11,964 bases of DNA from CAZMUN01 sp964569815 (lineage in GTDB: Archaea > Iainarchaeota > Iainarchaeia > Iainarchaeales > GCA-2688035). The position numbers and the translations under genes were made by a program. Of this stretch, positions 5,149 through 11,964 are shown piece after piece. The stretch's first letter is position 1, and the number at the start of each line of letters is the position of its first letter. The notes beneath the pieces are model-generated. The model did no database searches. It was not told the origin of the DNA and saw nothing but the letters and a program-made list of their open reading frames with translations. The stretch is from assembly GCA_964569815.1 (NCBI GenBank), contig CAZMUN010000033.1, positions 1 through 11,964 of the forward strand, given 5' to 3'.

Positions 5149-5869
5149 AAAACTGTATTTGGGGGACTCTTACTTGAAGGAGTTCGATGCAAAAATCCTT
5201 TCAGTTTCAAATGGCCGGTTCTTTGTTTTTGACAAGACTGCATTCTACCCGCAGAGTGGCGGCCAGCCGTCTGATTCAGGAAAAATAGTTGACGCTGGGG
5301 GAAACGAACACCTTGTTGTTTTTGCAAAAAAATTTGGCCAGGTTGTAAGCCATGAGATAGAATCCTGCTCCCTGGAAGCAGGTGGCCGAATTCATGGCAT
5401 TATTGACTGGCAAAAGCGCCACAAGCATATGCGAATGCATTCCGCTGCCCATGTAATCCACGGCGTGCTTTTCAGCGAAATGAAGCTTCTTATTAGCGGC
5501 AACCAGCTTGGCTGGCCGCAGAGCAGGCTTGACATCAACATTGAAAACTTTGATCGGGAAAAATTTTCAGAAATAGAGAAAACTTGCAACGAGGTCATTT
5601 CCAAAAACCTTGGCATCTCTGCAAAAACCATTTCAAAAGAAGAGGCAAAAAGCAATCCTGACTACTTTCGCCTTCTGGGTGTTGGCAGGGAACAGCTTTT
5701 GGATCGTTTAGGCAGCGAAATCAGAATAGTAAAAATTGGCGGCTTTGATGAAAGCATTGACGGCGGAACCCATGTCAAAAACACCTCTGAAATTGGAAAA
5801 GTCAAGTTTGTCAAGTTTCAGAACAAGGGAGCCAAGAACAGGCGAATTTACTTTGAGCTGGTTGATTAG
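5141..5869 (+). CDS. alaX: Alanyl-tRNA editing protein AlaX, medium type
   Basis: A free-standing relative of the AlaRS editing domain, which removes serine (or glycine) wrongly attached to tRNA-Ala. The 242 residues fit AlaX-M. An N-terminal domain carries the Gly-rich motif TAFYPQSGGQPSDSG (about 31-45). The editing domain has the zinc motif H100-SAA-H104 and the second half GGTHVKNTSEIG. There the usual Cys of C-GG-T-H is Asp207 (IDGGTHV, H211). Asp can bind zinc, so activity is possible but not assured. The start ATG overlaps the dCMP deaminase stop by 8 bases, so the two genes are translationally coupled. Confidence 0.92.
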   Translation: MTEKLYLGDSYLKEFDAKILSVSNGRFFVFDKTAFYPQSGGQPSDSGKIVDAGGNEHLVVFAKKFGQVVSHEIESCSLEAGGRIHGIIDWQKRHKHMRMHSAAHVIHGVLFSEMKLLISGNQLGWPQSRLDINIENFDREKFSEIEKTCNEVISKNLGISAKTISKEEAKSNPDYFRLLGVGREQLLDRLGSEIRIVKIGGFDESIDGGTHVKNTSEIGKVKFVKFQNKGAKNRRIYFELVD

Positions 5870-5950
5870 GGGAAACTGCTTTTAAGAAAAGTTTGGTGGA
5901 AAGGCGGCCTCTATGCAAAAGAAGCTGTCTTTTCCCTGCCTGCTTTTTAT

Positions 5951-6581
5951 ATGCGTCATATTTCTGCTGAAGAATGCGAACTTATTGGCGTCTTAACCGG
6001 TGATGGCCGCGTTCACAAAAAGCCTCCCAAATATTATTTTGGTTTTACAGGGAACTTAAAGACAGACGCCTGTTTTTTTCAGAAAAATTTCCCGGTTAAT
6101 AAAACTCGTTTGGGCAAAAGAGGCACATTCGTTAAAAAGCGGCCGAGGTTTAAGAATTAGGGCCTGTTTCAAAACCGTTGCAAATCGGCTCGTCACGGGT
6201 TTTTCCTTGCCTTTCAACAGGGGAAGTGTGGCTCTGTGCCACTTCCTGGAACCATTGCAGCAAACTTCAATAATTCAAAGCATATTACGCGGCATATTAG
6301 ATGCTGGCGGTTCCGTTTTTGTTTCTAAAAAACCCGGCTCTTCAAAATACCTTGCAATAGCGACTACAAAAGTTAGTCCGCTTCTGGCTCTTCAAATCAG
6401 GGAGATTCTGCTTTGCGCAGGCTTCAGGGTTACGATACTTCGCTTTTGTATTTCAAAAAACTCTGCAGTAAGGGCGTACAAAATATGCCTTTGTGGAAAA
6501 GAGAATTTAAAAAAAGGGCTGGAAGAAATAGGTTTTTCAAATCCTTATGAATTGGAAAGAGCAGCCAACGCCTTATCCTAA
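5951..6581 (+). pseudogene. LAGLIDADG homing endonuclease gene interrupted by a one-base frameshift
   Basis: Two frames together give one LAGLIDADG protein of about 209 aa. Frame one (ATG 5951) has the first motif ELIGVLTGDGRVH and then YYFGFTGNLKTDACFF. It runs off course after the T run at 6073-6079 and stops at 6160. The third frame, open from 6060, continues with FRKISRLIKLVWAKEAHSLK and GLRIRACFKTVANRLV. It then has the second motif ILRGILDAGGSVFV and the C-terminal NLKKGLEEIGFSNPYELERA. Removing one T (T7 to T6) restores a single frame. The first motif keeps an acidic residue (GDG), but the second reads DAGG, weaker than the usual D-x-D/G form. It is not inside any gene seen here. It could be a recent pseudogene, a sequencing error, or rescued by slippage. 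Confidence 0.8.
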
Positions 6582-6584
6582 TCG

Positions 6585-6596
6585 CTTTTAAATATT
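6585..6596 (+). promoter_or_regulatory. TATA box of tRNA-Phe (and probably the NUDIX gene)
   Basis: CTTTTAAATATT lies 25-36 bases before the tRNA-Phe start at 6621, the expected spacing for an archaeal TATA box. Confidence 0.6.
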
Positions 6597-6620
6597 AACC
6601 CCTGCAAATATACCTAACAC

Positions 6621-6739
6621 GGGATCGTAGCTCAGCCTGGGAGATAGAACGCTCGGGGCTTTTAAAGCCTTTTGAGGTTTTACCCATAAGCACATGGCTG
6701 AAGACCATGGTGTCGCGGGTTCAAATCCCGCCGATCCCA
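6621..6739 (+). tRNA. tRNA-Phe (GAA) with an intron in the D arm
   Basis: Exons 6621-6643 and 6689-6739 join into a perfect 74-nt tRNA. The acceptor is GGGATCG/CGATCCC. The D stem GCTC/GAGC exists only after splicing. The anticodon arm is CATGG-CTGAAGA-CCATG with GAA at 6700-6702, and the T arm is GCGGG-TTCAAAT-CCCGC. The discriminator is A and CCA is not encoded. The unspliced gene cannot form the D stem. The anticodon loop, where most archaeal tRNA introns sit, is uninterrupted. The NUDIX start codon lies 3 bases after the 3' end. Confidence 0.9.
6644..6688 (+). other. 45-nt archaeal tRNA intron at a non-canonical D-arm site
   Basis: The boundaries follow bulge-helix-bulge rules. The central 4-bp helix is TGGG (6638-6641, exon) with CCCA (6683-6686, intron). 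The 3-base bulges are AGA (6642-6644) and TAA (6687-6689), each cut after its second base. The inner helix is TAGAAC (6645-6650) with GTTTTA (6677-6682), continued by CTC/GAG and a GGCTT/AAGCC hairpin. The outer exon helix is only one pair, a relaxed motif. Insertion falls between tRNA positions 22 and 23; a shared A makes this ambiguous by one base. Confidence 0.85.
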
Positions 6740-6742
6740 TTT

Positions 6743-7186
6743 ATGCCTGATTTGAAGCCTGGTAAGGATTTTGTTGGTGTGGGCGTTGGCGTCATGGTTC
6801 GCAATGAAAGGGGCGAGTTTTTGCTTGGCTTGCGGGCCAAGAATGCGAGGAATGAGCCTGGCAAGTGGACTTTTCCTGGTGGGGGCTTAGAGTTTGGTGA
6901 AACTCTTTTTGACTGCGCGAAAAGGGAGTCTTTAGAGGAAGCTGGAATAGTTGTCGAGCCTTTAAAGCTTGTTAAGGTAATTGACCACCTTATCCCTGAC
7001 GAAAGCCAGCATTGGGTGAATCCGATTGTTGAGGCAAAACTCCTTTCAGGGGCTCCTGCAGTAAAGGAACCTCATAAAATGTCTCACTGGAAGTGGTTTT
7101 CTTTGGATGCCCTTCCGGAAAATCTTACTATAAACCTTGTAGAGCTTTTTGGTGAAATAACGCTGGGGAAAATAAAAATCGATTAG
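6743..7186 (+). CDS. NUDIX hydrolase, NUDT15/MutT-like
   Basis: NUDIX enzymes split nucleoside diphosphates linked to another group, often cleaning oxidised or unwanted nucleotides. The 147 residues begin MPDLKPGKDFVGVGVGVMVR and carry a complete Nudix box: G47-x5-E53-x7-R61-E62-SL-E65-E66-A-G68-I. The VGVGVGV strand before it and WKWFSLDALPENL after it resemble NUDT15/MTH2-type NTP pyrophosphatases, but the substrate cannot be read from sequence. I chose ATG 6743 because earlier in-frame codons lie inside the tRNA. With only TTT between tRNA and ATG and no other promoter, this mRNA is probably freed by tRNA 3' processing and is nearly leaderless. Confidence 0.88.
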   Translation: MPDLKPGKDFVGVGVGVMVRNERGEFLLGLRAKNARNEPGKWTFPGGGLEFGETLFDCAKRESLEEAGIVVEPLKLVKVIDHLIPDESQHWVNPIVEAKLLSGAPAVKEPHKMSHWKWFSLDALPENLTINLVELFGEITLGKIKID

Positions 7187-7196
7187 GCTCATGAAG

Positions 7197-7209
7197 CACC
7201 TTTTTAATC
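7197..7209 (+). promoter_or_regulatory. TATA box of the surface-protein gene
   Basis: CACCTTTTTAATC lies 23-35 bases before ATG 7232. With no Shine-Dalgarno in between, a leaderless mRNA is likely. Confidence 0.5.
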
Positions 7210-7231
7210 ATTTTCAAGCTATTTTTATTCT

Positions 7232-9526
7232 ATGCTTGGCTTGAAACATGTTTTGCTATTATGTTTTGTTTTATTTATTCCTGCTTCCTTTGCCTTGGAG
7301 GCTCCTGTTGTTACAAGTGCTACGCATCCTGAAAATGAGTGGAGCCGTTACGAGCCCCAGTTTTCCTGGCAGGACATAAATAAGGCCGTTCGCTACTGCT
7401 ATATTTTAGATGACCAGCCTGGCACAGAGGCCCCTGATTTTGATCCTGCCAACCCTGAGGAAGACTGCACCGAGTTCACCCGTATACAGCTCCCTAAAAA
7501 GCTTTTTAGTGGGGATTACTATTTTCATGTAAAGGCTGTTTCTGTTGCGTCTGAGAGTCCCACCACGCATTACCATATTAAGATGGATATTGAGGCTCCG
7601 ACAAGGCCAGAACTTTCAGCCGAGCCAACAAGCAATGGAAACATAAAGCTTGCTTGGGTTGAGGCTGAGGATGATGCTTCCGGCGTAAAGGAGTATGAGA
7701 TTTACCGCAAGCTTATGGGGGGCTTTACGCCGAGGGACACGCCTTTGTATGCCACGGTTGATGCCTCTGCAAGTTCTTTTACTGATGCCAACAATCTTAA
7801 CCAGAGCACCACTTACCATTACATAATTCGGGCCATTGACAATGCAGGCAATGTTGGTATCACGAGCCCTGAGGCTCATGCTGCAACCTTGGCCAAATGT
7901 GATCTTGACATAGTTTTTTCTGTTGGGTATTCGTCCGACAAGAGCAAGCTTGAATTGGCTGTGGATAGCCTTGACAATGGCGAAAGCAACTACGGCATAT
8001 ACCATGGCAGCCTTAAAGCCGAGCTTCCTGATGGCTCGGAGGAATTTTTTTTCCAGGATTCGGATCCTTTTACTTCTTGGAGCGGTGAATTGGACTTGTC
8101 TGGTGTTGAGGAGGGCATTATCAGCTTTTCCTTGATTGCTCGTGAGTTTTTTGGCGATGACTGCAGTGAAGAGAAGAGCTTTGTTTATGATGTTACAAGC
8201 CCTGAGGCAAGCTTCTCTTTTCCTAAGTACAATGACAGGGTAAGCGAGGCCATTTCCTTGGAACTTGAGGTTGACGACAGGGGGTCTTTTAAGAGTGGCG
8301 TTGAAACTGTCGAGTTTTTTGTAAAGGACCAAGGTAGTTGGGTCAGGATTGGGGCCGGGGAAGAGCAGGGAGGCGGGCTTTTCACGGTTTCTTGGGACAC
8401 GTTTTCTGTTGAAAACGGAAAGCATGACTTGAAGGCCGAGGTTTTGGATGCAGGCGGAAACAAGGCTGAGGCAACCACAGCTTTGAATGTTTTGAATGCT
8501 TTTGAGTCCGGGGTTGACTTGAATACTGCTTTTGAAAACGCTTTGGAAGCGCGAAAGCAGGCTTTTGAGCAGCGTTGGGCTCTTGAAGACAAGGCGGTTT
8601 ATTCTGAAGCGCAAGCCGGCTTGATTGCTGCTGCCGATTCAAATGTTGCTGAGGCCAGGCGGCTTTCAGAGTTTGGCGGAATCGAGAATGAGACAAATGC
8701 CAAGATGATGGTTGCCCAAGCCATTCTTTTGTATGCTCGGTCAAAGTCAATTGTTTCTGCTGTGGATTACAAGGGCAGTGATTTTATTTTCAACAAGGAG
8801 CAGGTTGACCTTCTTTTGAATGCTGCCGGGGTTTCTGGCCAGACTGCGGCCGAGGCAAAAACTTTTATTGAGAAAGCCGATCCTAAAAGAAAGCTTCAGC
8901 TTGTCAAAGTAGTTGATGACAACACCGCTTTTTATCGTGCTCTAATACTGGTGTCTTTTTCTCTTGATACCAACATTTTGGCTGACTCAAACCAGGGACA
9001 GGACGTTGTTACGGTTATTGAGGTGATCCCAAAGGAGTTCGCAGAGTATTCGTCTGAAATTGATTCAAACATATCTTTTGAGGTTTTGAAAGAAGACCCG
9101 TCGCTTTCTTTTACTCTTGCCAGGGACGAGTACAAGAAGAAAGGGTTTGTTTATGCGCTTAAGGAAAACTTAAGCGAGCAGCAGGCAGATGCCTTGGTTG
9201 AGGACAACGTAGTCAACAAGTTTGTTGCTCCGCCTATAATGGTTTCTGCGGCTTCGTCTGTGGGTGTAGGGGGGCCTTTTTCGATGGAGCTTTTGGCTTT
9301 TGTTTTGGTTGGGGTTGTGGCTCTTGCGGTTGTTCTGTTGATTATTTTGGTTTTTAAGAAAAGGCGTGGAATGCATCCAAAACGGTTTTCCAGTGGAGGC
9401 AATTTTTCAAAGGAAAAGCCTGAGCCAGCTTCTGGCAAAAAGAGGAAAGTCGGTCTTCCAAAGCTTAGGGTTCCAAAGATCGGAAAAAAGAAGGAAAGCC
9501 CTTTGAGTGTCTTTGGGAAGAAATGA
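7232..9526 (+). CDS. Secreted, C-terminally anchored surface protein with Ig/FN3-like domains
   Basis: A 764-aa protein with a clear outside-in layout. It starts with a signal peptide (residues 1-21, MLGLKHVLLLCFVLFIPASF). A first beta domain (about 24-118, with TSATHPENEW, FSW, CYILDDQPGTEAPD and YFHVKAVS) is of a kind common in archaeal surface proteins. A fibronectin III domain follows (about 119-220; GNIKLAWVEAEDDASGVKEY, YHYIIRAIDNAGN), then an Ig-like domain (about 322-422; SGVETVEFFVKD, KHDLKAEVLDAGGNKA). Next are an Ala-rich helical region (about 430-570) and a beta domain (about 590-650; VTVIEVIPKEFAEYSSEIDS). The membrane segment is at 686-709. A basic cytoplasmic tail of 55 residues is rich in Lys. 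It probably acts in envelope structure or contact with other cells (inferred). The ligand is unknown. Confidence 0.85.
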   Translation: MLGLKHVLLLCFVLFIPASFALEAPVVTSATHPENEWSRYEPQFSWQDINKAVRYCYILDDQPGTEAPDFDPANPEEDCTEFTRIQLPKKLFSGDYYFHVKAVSVASESPTTHYHIKMDIEAPTRPELSAEPTSNGNIKLAWVEAEDDASGVKEYEIYRKLMGGFTPRDTPLYATVDASASSFTDANNLNQSTTYHYIIRAIDNAGNVGITSPEAHAATLAKCDLDIVFSVGYSSDKSKLELAVDSLDNGESNYGIYHGSLKAELPDGSEEFFFQDSDPFTSWSGELDLSGVEEGIISFSLIAREFFGDDCSEEKSFVYDVTSPEASFSFPKYNDRVSEAISLELEVDDRGSFKSGVETVEFFVKDQGSWVRIGAGEEQGGGLFTVSWDTFSVENGKHDLKAEVLDAGGNKAEATTALNVLNAFESGVDLNTAFENALEARKQAFEQRWALEDKAVYSEAQAGLIAAADSNVAEARRLSEFGGIENETNAKMMVAQAILLYARSKSIVSAVDYKGSDFIFNKEQVDLLLNAAGVSGQTAAEAKTFIEKADPKRKLQLVKVVDDNTAFYRALILVSFSLDTNILADSNQGQDVVTVIEVIPKEFAEYSSEIDSNISFEVLKEDPSLSFTLARDEYKKKGFVYALKENLSEQQADALVEDNVVNKFVAPPIMVSAASSVGVGGPFSMELLAFVLVGVVALAVVLLIILVFKKRRGMHPKRFSSGGNFSKEKPEPASGKKRKVGLPKLRVPKIGKKKESPLSVFGKK

Positions 9527-9531
9527 AGCCG

Positions 9532-9566
9532 TTTTTTTAATGGTTTTTTTGGGGTTGTTTTTTTTT
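9532..9566 (+). terminator. Oligo-T tracts between the surface-protein gene and lysS
   Basis: Runs of 7, 7 and 9 T at 9532-9538, 9544-9550 and 9558-9566 follow the stop at 9526. Archaeal transcription ends at such runs, so they may terminate the surface-protein mRNA. The last run directly precedes the lysS ATG, so no room is left for a typical Shine-Dalgarno, and the lysS promoter must lie inside the upstream gene or be shared. Confidence 0.45.
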
Positions 9567-11156
9567 ATGTCTGAACAAAATTTTTGGGCTGAAGAAATTG
9601 CAAAAAAGGTCAGGGATAGGAAAAAGTTCTTTTTTTCTGATGAAAAAGTTCCCTTGGTTGGCAAGTGGAATGTTAAGAGCAGCAGCTCGTTGTCTGGGGT
9701 GCTGCATATTGGCCGGCTTTCTGACCTAATCAGGGGGGAAGCGGTTAGCCGTGCATTGAGCGCCGTTAACTTGAACCAGGATTTCATTTACGTAACTGAG
9801 GACATGGATCCCTTGCGAAAGGTTCCAAAAGGCGTTCCAGCAAAGTTTGAGGAATACATTGGTGTCCCTGTAAGCGATGTTCCTGATCCTTTTGGTTGCC
9901 ACAATTCTTACGCTGAGCATTTTGTTTCTTCTTTTTTTGATGTGATGGAGGATTTTCTTTTCCTTAAGCCCAAGGTTTTTTCAATGCGTGGCGAATACAA
10001 GAAAGGCTCTTTCAACAAGGCCATTGAAACAATTTTAAAAAACGCCTCGCAGGTTAGGGAAATAATTGAAAGCAAGCAGGATTCTGGTTTGCCCAAAGAG
10101 TGGAGTCCGTGGAAGCCCATTTGTGAAAACTGCGGCAAGCTTCAGACCACGGTTATAACAAAGGTTGATGGAACCAATGTAGAATACAAGTGCCAGGATT
10201 ATGCCTTTGAAAAGCATGTTGCCAAAGGCTGTGGGTTTGAAGGGGAATCCGATTTGCGGAAAGCAAACGGAAAGCTTGTTTGGAAAAGCGAGTGGGCTGC
10301 ACAGTGGCAGCATTGGAATGTCTGCAGTGAGGGCGCGGGAAAGGAATATGAATCCAGAAACAGCGCTTTTTGGGTTAATGCTGAGATTTGTGAAAAGGTT
10401 TTGCATTTTCCGATGCCTGTTCCTATTTTTTACGAGCATCTGATGGTCGATGGGAAAAAGATGAGTGCCTCTTTGGGAAACGTGGTTTACCCTAGTGATT
10501 GGGAGGAGGTTGCAAGGCCTGAAACTTTGAAGTACCTTTACATGAAGCGCATTATGAAGTCAAGGAGTTTTTCTTGGTCTGATATTCCTAATTTGGAGCT
10601 TGAGCTTGACCGGGCCGTTTTGGAGGAGAAAAACAAGCTTGTTGACTATTCTGCAATAAAGGGCAGGAAACTTGTTTATTTGCCTGTGGATTATTCAACG
10701 GTTGCTTCGCTTTCACAGCTTTTTCCCGATTCTGAGAAACTGGTTTCCGCCTTGGTTGAAGCAGGGCTTTTTCCTAAAAAGGTTGCGGGTGAAGAGCTTG
10801 CTGCTTTGCGTGAAAGGATTGAAAAGGCCCGTGTTTGGGTTGAAAAGTATGCGCCTCCTGAGAAAAAGCTTGCTTTTTTGGAAAGGCTTTCGGAAAGCGT
10901 GCTTGCCCAAATGGATTCAGATGCGCGGGCTGTTTTGCCAGAGCTTTCCATTGGTTTGTCAAAGATGAGTGATGCTGACCGGATGCAGCAGGCCGTTTTT
11001 GAGGCCTCTAAGTCTAAGGGTGTTTCGCCTAGAAAGGTTTTCAAGGCAATTTATCTTGCGTTGACAGGCCACGATTCCGGCCCGAGGGCCGGACTGCTTA
11101 TTCTGGCTTTGGGAAAGGAAAGGGCCTTGCGCCGTTTAAAGGAAGCAGGTTCTTAG
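9567..11156 (+). CDS. lysS: Lysyl-tRNA synthetase, class I
   Basis: The class I enzyme charges tRNA-Lys with lysine. It is typical of archaea and some bacteria and unrelated to class II LysRS. The 529 residues begin MSEQNFWAEEIAKKV. The nucleotide-binding HIGH motif is SLSGVLHIGR with HIGR at 47-50. A zinc-type pair C186-EN-C189 (ICENCGKLQ) and later Cys residues (CQDY, KGCGFEG) follow. WAAQWQHWNVCSEGAGKEYE and MPVPIFYEHLMVDGKKMSAS carry the KMSKS equivalent KMSAS at 298-302. The helical C-terminal anticodon-binding domain is complete. I chose ATG 9567: the longer frame from 9507 adds 20 hydrophobic residues overlapping the upstream gene and is unlike the family. Its substrates, both tRNA-Lys genes, are in this window. 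Confidence 0.94.
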   Translation: MSEQNFWAEEIAKKVRDRKKFFFSDEKVPLVGKWNVKSSSSLSGVLHIGRLSDLIRGEAVSRALSAVNLNQDFIYVTEDMDPLRKVPKGVPAKFEEYIGVPVSDVPDPFGCHNSYAEHFVSSFFDVMEDFLFLKPKVFSMRGEYKKGSFNKAIETILKNASQVREIIESKQDSGLPKEWSPWKPICENCGKLQTTVITKVDGTNVEYKCQDYAFEKHVAKGCGFEGESDLRKANGKLVWKSEWAAQWQHWNVCSEGAGKEYESRNSAFWVNAEICEKVLHFPMPVPIFYEHLMVDGKKMSASLGNVVYPSDWEEVARPETLKYLYMKRIMKSRSFSWSDIPNLELELDRAVLEEKNKLVDYSAIKGRKLVYLPVDYSTVASLSQLFPDSEKLVSALVEAGLFPKKVAGEELAALRERIEKARVWVEKYAPPEKKLAFLERLSESVLAQMDSDARAVLPELSIGLSKMSDADRMQQAVFEASKSKGVSPRKVFKAIYLALTGHDSGPRAGLLILALGKERALRRLKEAGS

Positions 11157-11893
11157 ATTTCGCCGTATTCTTCTTCTATTTTGTGGACTTTTATGCCCTG
11201 CTGTGTTATTTCTATTGGATGCAGGTCTTCTGAGTGTTTTGTTGAGCGCATTTTCCTTATGTGCATGGTTCTGTTGCTTTGCGTGCCAACACCCATGTAA
11301 TGCAGAACTATTACGCCGTCTACAACATATTCTTCGACGCCGTATTTTCCGAACTTGTTGACGCCTTCCTGTATTTCTGAAACCAGGACTGATGTTACCC
11401 CGCTTCTCATAAGCATGTAGCTTAGCTTTAGGACGGCTTTTCTCACTTCTGCTGGGGTTTCAAAGTTGAATCCTAGCGCAGGAATGCTGTCTATCACTAC
11501 TCGTTTTGCTTCTATTCTTTTTATTACTCGCATTATTTCAAGCAATAGCTTGTCGACATCATAGCCTGTTACTGGCAGTGAAAATTCTTCTTCTGAGGGC
11601 ATTCCAAGCTTTGCAATGCTTCCATCAACTATGTTTATCATGTTTTTTTCTTCCAGCTTTTTTAGGTCCCAGCCAAAGCGCATAACGTCTTCTCTTATCA
11701 GAGATGGCCTTTCGTCTAACGTTACATAGACGCCGGGCTCGTTGTGTTCTAGGGCGCCCTTGTATATGTACTGCATGCTCATGAGGGTTTTTCCTGTTCC
11801 GCATGCTCCACTTATCAGTATGCTTCTTCCTGCCGGAAAACCGCCTTCAATTAGTTCGTCTAGGCCGTTTATTCCGCTTTTTACTCTTTCCAT
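11153..11893 (-). CDS. KaiC-like RecA-family ATPase, single domain
   Basis: A 246-aa single RecA/KaiC domain of the type widespread in archaea, often without known partners. It opens MERVKSGINGLDELIEGGFP, the standard KaiC-family start. Walker A is GACGTGKT (29-36). The KaiC-type YVTLDERP carries one acidic catalytic candidate. FGWDL follows, and Walker B is RVVIDS (131-136). The C-terminal part has VLVSEIQEG, GVEEYVVDGVIVLHY and RTMHIRKMRSTKH. The last is the conserved R-x-KMR-x-T/S-KH segment. I chose ATG 11893; a GTG four codons upstream (11905) is possible. Roles in signalling, motility or DNA-related regulation are proposed for the family and none can be chosen here. The stop overlaps that of lysS by 4 bases, tail to tail. 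Confidence 0.9.
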   Translation of the reverse strand: MERVKSGINGLDELIEGGFPAGRSILISGACGTGKTLMSMQYIYKGALEHNEPGVYVTLDERPSLIREDVMRFGWDLKKLEEKNMINIVDGSIAKLGMPSEEEFSLPVTGYDVDKLLLEIMRVIKRIEAKRVVIDSIPALGFNFETPAEVRKAVLKLSYMLMRSGVTSVLVSEIQEGVNKFGKYGVEEYVVDGVIVLHYMGVGTQSNRTMHIRKMRSTKHSEDLHPIEITQQGIKVHKIEEEYGEI

Positions 11894-11919
11894 TTTTTTT
11901 TTCACTTTTCTTTTTTTCC

Positions 11920-11932
11920 TAAACTATAAATG
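11920..11932 (-). promoter_or_regulatory. TATA box of the KaiC-like gene
   Basis: On the minus strand, CATTTATAGTTTA lies about 27-39 bases before ATG 11893. This fits a TATA box with a short leader that contains a GTGA ribosome-binding candidate near 11902-11905. Confidence 0.5.
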
Positions 11933-11964
11933 GTTCTCTTGTTAATATACTTTTTGTTTCTTTT

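Noticed and set aside
5913..5996. 27-codon ORF starting at ATG 5913
   Set aside because: It has a TATA-like string and GGTGG upstream but is short and overlaps the endonuclease start in another frame. There is no evidence it is made.
6707..6742. Earlier ATG for the NUDIX gene
   Set aside because: It lies within the anticodon arm of tRNA-Phe.
7616..8614. 332-codon open frame on the minus strand
   Set aside because: It lies wholly inside the surface-protein gene, whose signal peptide, domains and membrane segment are coherent. The antisense product shows no recognisable motif.
9507..9566. Upstream extension of LysRS
   Set aside because: It overlaps the end of the surface-protein gene and translates oligo-T tracts. 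The family starts near MSEQNFW.
1..11964. CRISPR array or insertion sequence
   Set aside because: No regularly spaced direct repeats, transposase or terminal inverted repeats were seen.

Overview
The window comes from an archaeon, most likely a DPANN lineage with a small genome (Diapherotrites- or Micrarchaeota-like; the lineage is a guess). The archaeal call rests on several independent genes: the tRNA C56 ribose methylase Trm56, transcription factor E, a class I lysyl-tRNA synthetase, an initiator tRNA-Met with an A1-U72 pair and no encoded CCA, a tRNA intron with a bulge-helix-bulge motif, TATA boxes about 25-35 bases before starts, and a KaiC/RadA-like ATPase. Genes are tightly packed, and TTG starts appear to be used (serS, probably TFE).

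Layout. 1-710: a 10-bp dyad, a TATA box and an unrecognised 199-aa protein. 712-1170 (minus): a winged-helix protein whose upstream region carries repeated GTAATTAC palindromes. 1171-1592: that operator-like block, then a possible small membrane protein. 1593-2966 (minus): trm56, TFE, then initiator tRNA-Met. 3021-4289: serS, divergent from trm56 across 54 bp. 4365-4676: two tRNA-Lys genes (TTT and CTT), each followed by the same folded tail of about 70 nt. 4690-5869: dCMP deaminase overlapping an AlaX editing protein. 5951-6581: a LAGLIDADG endonuclease gene broken by one extra T. 6621-6739: tRNA-Phe interrupted in its D arm by a 45-nt intron. 6743-7186: a NUDIX hydrolase starting 3 nt after that tRNA. 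7232-9526: a large secreted, membrane-anchored surface protein with Ig/FN3-like domains. 9567-11156: class I lysS. 11153-11893 (minus): a KaiC-like ATPase, tail to tail with lysS.

The shared theme is making, charging, editing and modifying tRNA: four tRNA genes, SerRS, LysRS-I, AlaX and Trm56, plus nucleotide-pool enzymes (dCMP deaminase, NUDIX). Two protein genes lie directly behind tRNA genes with no clear promoter of their own, so tRNA 3' processing may release their mRNAs.

The strongest unusual signals are the duplicated tRNA-Lys tail, whose main stem keeps pairing through compensatory changes between copies, and the D-arm intron of tRNA-Phe. Next come the single-base break in the homing endonuclease and an Asp in place of the usual zinc-ligand Cys in AlaX.
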